Source: JBLIKP01 sp047635375 (lineage in GTDB: Bacteria > Bacteroidota > Bacteroidia > Sphingobacteriales > Sphingobacteriaceae). Taken from it: 12,489 bases of DNA. Shown here piece after piece: positions 5,901 to 12,489 of the stretch. The stretch spans positions 1 to 12,489 of the forward strand of contig JBLIKP010000069.1 in the NCBI GenBank assembly GCA_047635375.1. The letters are read 5' to 3'. The notes beneath the pieces were generated by a model that saw nothing but the letters and a program-made list of their open reading frames with translations, was not told the origin of the DNA and searched no databases. A program made the position numbers and the translations under genes. Positions within the stretch are counted from its first letter, which is position 1. The number at the start of each line of letters is the position of its first letter.

Positions 5901-8153
5901 ATGAAAAACTTAATTTTCGCTTTCCTCATGCTGATTTACCTTAGCAGCTATGGCCAAATTTGGGAATCAGTAATCCCAAATTCCATCAATTTTCAAAATT
6001 CAATTGGAAGTCAGCTTGGGGGATGGCACGACCAAGGATCCTTAACCCTATTTAAGGACCAACTCTATATTTCAGGGTCATTTGACGAAGGACATGAAAA
6101 AGGAACATTAATCTTTGATGGAAGATATGCTTCCATTTTTCAAAATTCTCCAAATCCAATATCAAATTATTCCGGTCAAACCCTTCACCTCACCTCTACC
6201 GACTCGCTTATCCTATTATCCAATCTATCTCGGGAAACAGAAAAGATTTCTTTGTCAGCATTAGAAAACGCTGCCACGTTAGCATTCGATTCAGAAGGTT
6301 GGCAATTGAGATTCACCAACCGCCAAATAAAAGGGGAATATTATTATAGAGTACAAAACACTCTCCAAATCCAGGGAACTACCTACACCCTAGCAAGAAA
6401 AGACACTTTGATTAATAATGAGGAGGTGGCGATTTGGGATATTCTTGCAATTTCACCCACCGACACAAATATTCTACCAATAAAGGCTTTAGTTAACAGC
6501 CCCTTTGGAATGTTTAACATTGGTGACGAGCTTTATATAAATCAGCTTAACCGCCCCGAACTCCCAAACTATCAATATGTAAATGGAATTTCATTACCTC
6601 GCCTTAGTAAATGGGATGGAGAAAAATGGCTCCAATGTGGTCTAACGGAGGTTTCCAACACGGCACAATCGGTGATTTCACACGACGGAAATTTGATCGC
6701 AGCAGGGCTTCCTTACGACAATTCCGGATTATCATCGGTTCAACAATTAGTAAATAACCATTGGGTGAACATAGGCAATAACGCTTTCGATGAAGGAGTT
6801 AATTCAATTTATAGCTATCGGAATATCTTATTCGCTTTGGTGGGCGGAAGCAAGCTCTACCGTTACAATGACATATCATGGAGCAAGGTGAATGATCAAA
6901 TTCTTTATGATCAGAATGAAAATCCTGGGGGAGGAAAACAAATCATTGGCTTTAAAGACGATCTTTTTGTGGCAGGAAATTTCACTCGCATAGACTCTAT
7001 TCCAATTTCAGGATTAGCAAGAATTCCTATTTTAATCTCAGGAAATATTGCGCCCGTAGCATTAGCAGACGAAGTAACAATCAATGACGGAGAAGAAATT
7101 GAAATAATCGCCCTTTTAAACGATTCTGATGAAAACCCCGATTATCTTAGACTGAATATCCTTTCCTATCCCACATTAGGGCAAATCGAAATCACTCCCC
7201 AAGAAACATTTTACTATTCTGCCCAGCCTTTTAAAACCGGTGATGATTTTTTTGAATATTCTGTATGCGACCGCTCAGGGGGATGTGATACTGCACGGAT
7301 TCAAATAAATATCCTAGAGAAAAATGCGCTACCCATTGCTAACGACGAGCATTTCTTGAATAATGAAAAGGGGCATTTTGAATTCAATCCGCTTCAAAAT
7401 GATTCCGATCCAGAAAATGAAGGACTAAGGTTCCAATTTGTCACTTATCCCATAAACGGGCAATTAATTCTATTGGAGAATTTTGACATGGAGTACCACC
7501 CAGATATCACTCAACCCTACCAGACCGATGAATTTTATTATAGCGTTTGTGACTCATTTAACGATTGTGACACGGCACGTGCAACTTTTAATACAAGATT
7601 AAAATACTTGCCTCCCATTGCAAATAAAGACTCTTACGCTCCTTTTGATCAAAATCCGTATGTATATAACCTTTCTGAGAATGATGAAATCAGAGAATTC
7701 TATCCGCAATCTTTCACCATAGAAACTGAGCCTGCGCATGGGAAATTAATAGCATTCCCTACCGATTCCTTTATTGTTGTCTACTCACCTGAAGACCCAA
7801 CAGCGAATTATGATTATTTCACTTACAAAGTCTGCGATAGCGTAGGAAATTGTTCTATGGCAAAGGTTGAATTCACGCTAATCCCCGAAAAAACCACTGG
7901 AGTCTTAGAGGTAAAAAGGGACTTTAAAATATACCCTAACCCTGCACGTGGTTTTGCTAAAATTAGCAACTCCAACGCCGAGTTTGACGAAATATTAATT
8001 ACTAATCGAATTGGAGGTTTAGCTTATAGGTTGGTTGACGAAGGAAAAGCTGATTGGGAAATCCACCCAAATCTCCGTGCCGGAGTTTATTTCATTACCA
8101 TTCTAAACAATGGAAATGTACTCTGTAGGGAAAAACTAGTGTGGATGAATTAA
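5901..8153 (+). CDS. Secreted type IX cargo protein with propeller-like N-terminus and three Ig/cadherin-like repeats
   Basis: Residues 1-19 form a signal peptide (MKN, hydrophobic core, SSYGQ). Residues about 20-380 carry repeats such as LSKWDGEKWLQCG, NNHWVNIGN and LFVAGNFTRID, the W-G-x-x-W and VAGNFT pattern of beta-propeller surface proteins in Bacteroidota. Three tandem Ig/cadherin-like domains follow, at about 383-473, 475-568 and 570-665. Each ends in a Y-x-VCD-x4-C motif, with a C-x5-C pair that could form a disulphide, and the first two have an NDSD motif. Residues about 674-750 are a type IX secretion sorting domain: KIYPNPARG, then LRAGVYFITI and a final REKLVW strand. The protein is therefore exported and then secreted or held at the surface. 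Binding or adhesion is plausible but the ligand is unknown. No Shine-Dalgarno sequence precedes the ATG. The stop lies three bases from that of the convergent flavin-reductase-like gene. Confidence 0.9.
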   Translation: MKNLIFAFLMLIYLSSYGQIWESVIPNSINFQNSIGSQLGGWHDQGSLTLFKDQLYISGSFDEGHEKGTLIFDGRYASIFQNSPNPISNYSGQTLHLTSTDSLILLSNLSRETEKISLSALENAATLAFDSEGWQLRFTNRQIKGEYYYRVQNTLQIQGTTYTLARKDTLINNEEVAIWDILAISPTDTNILPIKALVNSPFGMFNIGDELYINQLNRPELPNYQYVNGISLPRLSKWDGEKWLQCGLTEVSNTAQSVISHDGNLIAAGLPYDNSGLSSVQQLVNNHWVNIGNNAFDEGVNSIYSYRNILFALVGGSKLYRYNDISWSKVNDQILYDQNENPGGGKQIIGFKDDLFVAGNFTRIDSIPISGLARIPILISGNIAPVALADEVTINDGEEIEIIALLNDSDENPDYLRLNILSYPTLGQIEITPQETFYYSAQPFKTGDDFFEYSVCDRSGGCDTARIQINILEKNALPIANDEHFLNNEKGHFEFNPLQNDSDPENEGLRFQFVTYPINGQLILLENFDMEYHPDITQPYQTDEFYYSVCDSFNDCDTARATFNTRLKYLPPIANKDSYAPFDQNPYVYNLSENDEIREFYPQSFTIETEPAHGKLIAFPTDSFIVVYSPEDPTANYDYFTYKVCDSVGNCSMAKVEFTLIPEKTTGVLEVKRDFKIYPNPARGFAKISNSNAEFDEILITNRIGGLAYRLVDEGKADWEIHPNLRAGVYFITILNNGNVLCREKLVWMN

Positions 8154-8156
8154 TGG

Positions 8157-9059
8157 TTACCGTGCATTTTTATAGTACTCATGAAGGAGTACCTTCCAAG
8201 CATCTGTTACATTACCCTCATTCAGTAGAATGGCAGCAAGGCGGTGAAGTTTATTTATAGCTTCATCACTTGTTGTCCCTTCGTTTAACACTTCATTTAA
8301 TCCCGGATTTGTTCTGAAAGCTTTTACTTCTTCTGCTGAAGGCAGACTCTCCACGTTACCCAACATTCCTAGGTGATTTCCAGTAAGAATTTTACTGTAA
8401 CGAATTTCATCAGGAATTGAATTAACTCCAATTCCCAAAGTGGTAATTGGCTTTGGGATTTCAAAAAGCGAATCCCCCGAAGCGCGGCTATACCATCCTC
8501 CTCCTAAGCGTGCTACTAAATCGATTTTATGTTGGTCGATTTTACCATCTGCATCCAAAATTGCATCATCAATATGCATTTTTACTACCTCACAAATAAT
8601 CAAATTTGCTGCACCTCCCTGATCTCCAGTTTCAATAATCTGACGCACTTTGCATTCTATTTGCACTGGGCTTTCCTTAACTCTTGGTGGCTTCACAATA
8701 TCTGAAGGCAAAGCAGTTAATCCAGATTTTTCAAATTCATTTGTCCCGTCAGGGTATTCAGAACTAGCCAGCGAACATTGGTGGACTAAAGCATAATTCA
8801 CCACATTGATAACAACCTCTCCATGTTGCTTAATATTTAGAAAGGTATGTTTATTGGTATTATCCCGCCCACGACGATTTGGTGAAAAAATTAAAGTGGA
8901 GGGGTTACTTCCAAAGACGTTGAAAAAACTAAACGGACTTAAATTCACATTCCCCCCGGCGTCTATGGTGCTTGCAAAGGCAATTGGCCGTGGCGCTACG
9001 GCACTTACTAGGTAACCATATAATTGATGTGGCTTAATTTCTTTTGGATCTAAGGTCAT
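8157..9059 (-). CDS. Flavin-reductase-like (FMN-binding split-barrel) protein
   Basis: This 300-residue protein belongs to the flavin-reductase-like/DIM6-NTAB group. The APRPIAFASTID (22-33) and NLSPFSFFNVFGSNP (39-53) segments are the family's FMN-binding core, and GGGWYSRASGD (186-196) with IPKP (201-204) is seen in the longer members. Residues about 236-300 form an extra, probably helical, C-terminal extension. It follows the fumarylacetoacetate hydrolase gene on the same strand after 45 bases with no terminator between, so co-transcription is likely and a role in aromatic or tyrosine catabolism is inferred. The substrate is unknown; it may reduce flavin for a partner oxygenase or act on a pathway intermediate. 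It carries no signal peptide, so it should be cytoplasmic. Confidence 0.85.
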   Translation of the reverse strand: MTLDPKEIKPHQLYGYLVSAVAPRPIAFASTIDAGGNVNLSPFSFFNVFGSNPSTLIFSPNRRGRDNTNKHTFLNIKQHGEVVINVVNYALVHQCSLASSEYPDGTNEFEKSGLTALPSDIVKPPRVKESPVQIECKVRQIIETGDQGGAANLIICEVVKMHIDDAILDADGKIDQHKIDLVARLGGGWYSRASGDSLFEIPKPITTLGIGVNSIPDEIRYSKILTGNHLGMLGNVESLPSAEEVKAFRTNPGLNEVLNEGTTSDEAINKLHRLAAILLNEGNVTDAWKVLLHEYYKNAR

Positions 9060-9104
9060 GGCTGCTTAATTTTTTAACAAGGTAATTGGTGGAAATAAAA
9101 TTTC

Positions 9105-10097
9105 CTATTTTTTTAGCTTAAAAAGTGAGTGATCAGTGTCGACGGCTTTTATGGTATTCTTTAATCTTCCAAGTCCTGTAATTTCCATTTCAACAACATC
9201 GCCGTCTTTTAACCATTGAGGTTGATAGTTGGGATCGTTCAATTTCCCAGTGCCGTTTAGCTCCAGTAAGCAACCCGTCCCAACCGTTCCAGAGCCAATA
9301 ACATCCCCTGGCTGAAGTTCAACTCCGTAAGAACATCTTTCAATTATTTCGGCGAAAGTCCAATCCATATCAGAATAATTCCCTTCGCTTAGAAGCTCAC
9401 CATTTACCCAACACTTCATTTTAAGATTATGTTGCATCCCCACGTGATTTTTCTTGGTTGTAGATAAATACTGATCAAGTTCATCAGGAGTCACAAGGTA
9501 AGGGCCAATTATCGTTGAAAAATCCTTCCCCTTTGCCGGACCAAGGTTTAATTTCATTTCTTCCATTTGCATTCCCCTTGCACTCATGTCGTTCATTATC
9601 ATGAATCCAGCGATATACTCATCCGCTTGAGCGGCAAGGATGTTTTTCCCGCGTTTTCCAATTACGATTGCAATTTCTAACTCATAATCCAGTCTTTCGA
9701 AATGATCTGGCATACAATCCACTTCTCCCGGACCAAAAACGGCGTGGTGATTGGTAAAATAAAATACTGGGAACTGATCGAATTCAGGAATCATCTCTAC
9801 TCCACGGTTACGACGGGAAGTGGCTACGTGCTGCCTAAAAGCATAAGCATCACGACAACTTGTAGGTTCTGGAACGGGGGCTAAAAGCTCAACTTCCTTG
9901 GGGACGGCCTTTAATGATCCATCTTTAATTCTAGCATCTACCAAAGTGGCGGCATCCATGGCCTTAGCACCTTTAATAAGAAACTCCCGCATTGTATTGG
10001 GAATGTCTGGGTTTAAAGCATGTAGATTATATACCTTTTCATTTACCAATACTCCAAGAGCATTCGAATTCTGATCTTTGTAGGAAACTAACTTCAT
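9105..10097 (-). CDS. Fumarylacetoacetate hydrolase family protein, probable fumarylacetoacetase
   Basis: The 330-residue protein has the residues of true fumarylacetoacetases in order: D83 and H90 in RDAYAFRQH fit mouse metal ligand D126 and catalytic H133 with the same spacing; E139 and E141 in YELEIA fit E199 and E201; D170 in MNDMSAR fits D233; K191 in GKDF fits K253; and GSGTVGTG (268-275) is the C-terminal loop. The expected reaction splits fumarylacetoacetate into fumarate and acetoacetate, the last step of tyrosine breakdown. It is shorter than the roughly 420-residue enzymes because the N-terminal SH3-like domain is reduced, so other acylpyruvate-type substrates are possible. Homogentisate dioxygenase nearby favours the tyrosine route. 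The flavin-reductase-like gene follows 45 bases downstream. Confidence 0.9.
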   Translation of the reverse strand: MKLVSYKDQNSNALGVLVNEKVYNLHALNPDIPNTMREFLIKGAKAMDAATLVDARIKDGSLKAVPKEVELLAPVPEPTSCRDAYAFRQHVATSRRNRGVEMIPEFDQFPVFYFTNHHAVFGPGEVDCMPDHFERLDYELEIAIVIGKRGKNILAAQADEYIAGFMIMNDMSARGMQMEEMKLNLGPAKGKDFSTIIGPYLVTPDELDQYLSTTKKNHVGMQHNLKMKCWVNGELLSEGNYSDMDWTFAEIIERCSYGVELQPGDVIGSGTVGTGCLLELNGTGKLNDPNYQPQWLKDGDVVEMEITGLGRLKNTIKAVDTDHSLFKLKK

Positions 10098-10145
10098 GGG
10101 CTGATTAAGATTTCAGTAAAAATATACAAAGCCTAACGTTGTTTC

Positions 10146-10172
10146 AAAAAAAAAGAGCCCCAATTGAGACTC
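10146..10172 (-). terminator. Intrinsic terminator of the DUF6515-like gene
   Basis: On the minus strand GAGTCTC, a four-base AATT loop and GGGGCTC form a 7-pair stem with two G-U pairs, directly followed by nine T. It begins 24 bases after the stop at 10198-10196 and ends 48 bases before the fumarylacetoacetate hydrolase start. It should separate that gene from the one upstream. Confidence 0.85.
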
Positions 10173-10195
10173 CTTTCTAATGTAGATTGCCGTAC

Positions 10196-10984
10196 CTATC
10201 GGCAATTCCTTCCTACAACTTCAAATTCTAACCCGAAACGGGTCTGGAAAGGGTGGTATAAAACTCCTCCATATTTGTAATGTTCATGTCCGTTGATCCA
10301 CACCACTCGTGCATCATAAGGCAATGAGGCTACTATCATTCCTGGATAAGGGTCGATTACTCTGTATCCGTAACGATCTCTTTCGTAATAGACACCTGCG
10401 CTAAAGTAAAAGCTTCCTCTTCCAAATCTAATTACCGAATAGTTATAAGGTAAAAAGTCAATGAACACCCCTACTGGAGGAAATATCCAGCTATATCTGC
10501 CATGACGGTGCGTGTAAAAATGTCCATTTCTATAAAAATAATTATGTCTATTATGGTGAACTCTATGGTAGTTGCTGTAATTATGCCCATTATACCCATG
10601 TCCATTATTATGACCATTAGGAGTATGATGACCGTAGCTCTTGTGCTTTGGCTTATGATGCGATGGCGCATGACTGCCTTTATTTGAGCCTCTTGACGGA
10701 GTATGGTGACTATTTCTTGGTCTATGATCTGGTTTATTTGCTTTAGGACGATGGGCATTTCCACGAGGGTTTCCCCTATCTGCTCGAGGCTTATTGGCCT
10801 TGGGACGAGTTGCATGTCTGCCACTATTGCCTTTATTACCCCCTTTTTTACCGTGATATTTTTTATCACCTTGATCCTGTTCTGTGGTTGGTTGGTCAAC
10901 AGCCTTGCTGTTTTCACTGGCTTCGGCAAAATCAAATCCGAATAAGCCAATTAAAATAACCATTCCTGAAATTAGTTTTTTCAT
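10196..10984 (-). CDS. Exported His/Lys/Gly/Asn-rich protein with duplicated DUF6515-like C-terminus
   Basis: Residues 1-22 look like a signal peptide (MKK, hydrophobic core, ending near AEA). Residues about 36-160 are low-complexity, very basic and rich in His, Lys, Arg, Gly and Asn. They include two exact RPKANKP copies (60-66, 79-85) and many HN, HG and HH pairs between 92 and 161. Residues 169-201 and 212-244 are two ungapped copies of one unit sharing ten positions, with the pattern P..G.....LPY...V........Y...GV.Y. This is the repeated unit I associate with DUF6515 proteins. It is probably periplasmic or surface-located. Metal or nucleic-acid binding by the His/Lys region is only inferred. 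It lies between the two arms of the tyrosine-catabolism genes but has its own terminator, so a link to that pathway is not shown. A long alternative frame inside the repetitive part is a composition artefact. Confidence 0.8.
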   Translation of the reverse strand: MKKLISGMVILIGLFGFDFAEASENSKAVDQPTTEQDQGDKKYHGKKGGNKGNSGRHATRPKANKPRADRGNPRGNAHRPKANKPDHRPRNSHHTPSRGSNKGSHAPSHHKPKHKSYGHHTPNGHNNGHGYNGHNYSNYHRVHHNRHNYFYRNGHFYTHRHGRYSWIFPPVGVFIDFLPYNYSVIRFGRGSFYFSAGVYYERDRYGYRVIDPYPGMIVASLPYDARVVWINGHEHYKYGGVLYHPFQTRFGLEFEVVGRNCR

Positions 10985-10999
10985 AACTATTAAATTTTT

Positions 11000-11035
11000 G
11001 ACAGGCCTTTGAGAATAAAGATCAAAGAATCTGTC
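11000..11035. repeat. Nested inverted repeat upstream of the DUF6515-like gene
   Basis: GACAG and CTTTGA on the left pair with TCAAAG and CTGTC on the right, separated by a 2/3-base internal loop and a 9-base central loop. That gives eleven complementary pairs in a 36-base element. It lies 16-51 bases before the start codon of the minus-strand gene, so it could be a 5' leader hairpin or an operator. No T run follows on either strand. Confidence 0.5.
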
Positions 11036-11165
11036 GGTTTATTTGCAATTAGGATAGGCTCGTAGGCTGAGGGTTTAATCTTTAAATGAAAAAAAAATAT
11101 TAATCCACCCAAAAATCAAAATAGAACGTCATAAATTAAAGGTTTAACAGCCGATTTATTATTTT

Positions 11166-11173
11166 TACTTTTG
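11166..11173 (+). promoter_or_regulatory. Candidate -7 element of the hmgA promoter
   Basis: TACTTTTG is an exact match to the Bacteroidota TAnnTTTG -7 box and would give a leader of about 18-20 bases. At the usual upstream distance only GGTTTAA (11141-11147) is found rather than TTG, so the -33 element is weak. This may fit a regulated promoter. Confidence 0.55.
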
Positions 11174-11196
11174 ACCGATATAAGTCGAAATATTTT

Positions 11197-12396
11197 ATGC
11201 CGATATACCATAGATTGGGGGATATCCCTCACAAAAGACATACACAATTCCGCAAGCCAAACGGGGATCTTTATTCCGAAGAATTGGTTAGCACAGAAGG
11301 TTTTTCAAGCATGTACTCCTTAGTTTACCACTGCTACCCTCCTACAATTGTGAAACAAGTTGCTGAACCTTTCTCAGTAGCGCCAAAGATTGCAAGAGAG
11401 AAGCACCTTAAACATACCTGCCTAAAAGGCTTCAGCGTTAAGCCTGCAGATGACTATCTAGAAAGCCGAAAACCCGTTTTAGTAAACGACGATCTTTATA
11501 TTTCCTTGGCAGCCCCAAGAAAGTCTATGACCGATTATTTTTACAAAAACAGCGATGCCGATGAGGTTTTATTCATCCACCGTGGTTCTGGAACAATGAA
11601 ATCGGTGTATGGGAAGATTCCTTTTGAATACGGTGATTACATCGTTATTCCTAGGGGAACCATTTACCAGTTGGAGTTCAATGATGAGGATAATCGACTT
11701 TTTATCGTTGAATCTTTCTCACCGATAAAAACACCAAAAAGATATCGTAATGCGCATGGTCAGCTTTTAGAGCACTCCCCATTTTGTGAAAGAGATTATA
11801 AATTACCCAAAGACCTAGAAACCTTTGATGAGCGTGGAGATTTTAAGGTAATGATAAAAAAGCAGGACCTTATTTATCCTTATGTTTATGGAACACATCC
11901 ATTTGATGTAGTAGGCTGGGACGGATATCATTTTCCTTATGCAATAAGCATTCACGATTTCGAGCCCATCACAGGAAGAGTTCATCAGCCACCACCAGTT
12001 CACCAAACATTGGAAGCGGCAAACTTTGTCTTATGCTCTTTTGTCCCAAGACTTTTCGATTATCATCCAAACTCTATTCCTGCACCATACAATCATAGCA
12101 ATGTAGACAGTGATGAAGTGCTGTATTATGTTGACGGTGATTTTATGAGCCGTAAGCATGTGGAACATGGAATGATAACTTTACATCCTGGTGGAATTCC
12201 TCACGGACCTCACCCTGGAACTGTTGAAAAAAGCATTGGACAAGAAAAAACTGAAGAATTAGCCGTTATGGTTGACCCCTTCAGACCTTTAAAACTAACC
12301 GAGCACGCCCTCGAAATTGAAGAAAAAGATTACTATAAATCATGGCTTGATAGCTTAGACGGCAGTGATCCTAACAATAAACCTTTGTCGCAATAA
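11197..12396 (+). CDS. hmgA: Homogentisate 1,2-dioxygenase
   Basis: The 399-residue protein opens the homogentisate ring to maleylacetoacetate with Fe(II) and O2. The N-terminal half has the cupin features of the family: YHCYPPT (44-50), DEVLFIHRGSG (122-132), FEYGDYIVIPRGTIYQL (143-159). The C-terminal cupin holds the iron site: YNHSNVDSDEVLYY (298-311) and GIPHGPHPG (333-341). By spacing with the human enzyme (H335, E341, H371, from memory), the ligands would be H300, D306 or E307, and H336. It is some 45 residues shorter than the human protein. A probable hydroxyphenylpyruvate dioxygenase gene follows after 39 bases with no terminator, so they form an operon running through consecutive steps of tyrosine breakdown. 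The ATG is preceded by an AT-rich leader without a Shine-Dalgarno sequence, as is usual in this phylum. Confidence 0.95.
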   Translation: MPIYHRLGDIPHKRHTQFRKPNGDLYSEELVSTEGFSSMYSLVYHCYPPTIVKQVAEPFSVAPKIAREKHLKHTCLKGFSVKPADDYLESRKPVLVNDDLYISLAAPRKSMTDYFYKNSDADEVLFIHRGSGTMKSVYGKIPFEYGDYIVIPRGTIYQLEFNDEDNRLFIVESFSPIKTPKRYRNAHGQLLEHSPFCERDYKLPKDLETFDERGDFKVMIKKQDLIYPYVYGTHPFDVVGWDGYHFPYAISIHDFEPITGRVHQPPPVHQTLEAANFVLCSFVPRLFDYHPNSIPAPYNHSNVDSDEVLYYVDGDFMSRKHVEHGMITLHPGGIPHGPHPGTVEKSIGQEKTEELAVMVDPFRPLKLTEHALEIEEKDYYKSWLDSLDGSDPNNKPLSQ

Positions 12397-12435
12397 TTGC
12401 GTAAAAAAAATTAAGAATTTAAAAAATCATCTATA

Positions 12436-12489
12436 ATGTCTGACATTCAAGAACAAATTAAAATAGATCAAGAAACGGATTTCCTTCCT
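12436..12489 (+). CDS. Start of probable 4-hydroxyphenylpyruvate dioxygenase, cut by window edge
   Basis: Only 18 codons are present, starting MSDIQEQ and ending ETDFLP. The DFLP ending resembles what I recall from the N-terminus of Bacteroidota 4-hydroxyphenylpyruvate dioxygenases, just before the first vicinal-oxygen-chelate domain. That enzyme makes homogentisate, the substrate of the gene directly upstream, and the two are commonly adjacent. The identity therefore rests mostly on gene context. Confidence 0.6.
   Translation, partial: MSDIQEQIKIDQETDFLP

Noticed and set aside
10127..10135. CAAAGCCTA as a minus-strand -7 box for the fumarylacetoacetate hydrolase gene
   Set aside because: The spacing inside the motif is one base too long and there is no -33 TTG at the right distance.
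10471..10950. A 159-codon open frame on the minus strand inside the His-rich protein gene, in another frame
   Set aside because: It arises from the repetitive codons of the His/Lys/Asn-rich segment, and its Ile/Met/Thr-rich translation looks like a shifted reading of the same repeats. The signal peptide and the duplicated C-terminus support the other frame.
12397..12435. A terminator after homogentisate dioxygenase
   Set aside because: An A run is present but no stem precedes a T tract, and the next gene is close and on the same strand.

Overview
The window reads as chromosomal DNA of a Bacteroidota member, most likely of flavobacterial type. Three things point there: a secreted protein with a type IX secretion C-terminal domain and Ig/cadherin-like repeats, promoter elements of the Bacteroidota form TTG-N19-TAnnTTTG, and AT-rich intergenic DNA with few Shine-Dalgarno sequences. 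The genus cannot be read from the sequence. No mobile element, tRNA, rRNA or CRISPR array was seen.

Positions 1-4407 (minus strand) hold a tryptophan biosynthesis operon in the order trpR-trpE-trpGD-trpCF, running off the left edge. Its layout resembles the enterobacterial operon: TrpG is fused to TrpD, TrpC is fused to TrpF, and TrpE carries the feedback-site motifs of the enteric type. A TrpR-family repressor gene is the first gene. A near-consensus Bacteroidota promoter precedes it, and a sequence closely resembling a TrpR operator lies between that promoter and the trpR start codon. The proposal is a self-contained, autoregulated cassette. This is the most interesting part of the window.

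Positions 4479-5577 hold a short-chain dehydrogenase (plus) and a stand-alone CheY-like receiver protein (minus), which converge with one base between their stop codons. Positions 5578-5900 are a 323-base intergenic region. Positions 5901-8153 encode a 750-residue exported protein: signal peptide, propeller-like repeats, three Ig/cadherin-like domains each with a C-x5-C pair, and a type IX sorting domain.

Positions 8157-12489 form a tyrosine/homogentisate degradation region. On the minus strand are a fumarylacetoacetate hydrolase gene and, downstream, a flavin-reductase-like gene. On the plus strand are homogentisate 1,2-dioxygenase and the first 18 codons of a probable 4-hydroxyphenylpyruvate dioxygenase. 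Between the two arms, on the minus strand, lies a His/Lys/Gly/Asn-rich exported protein with a duplicated DUF6515-like C-terminus and its own intrinsic terminator. Together the catabolic genes would take 4-hydroxyphenylpyruvate to fumarate and acetoacetate. No maleylacetoacetate isomerase is visible in the window.
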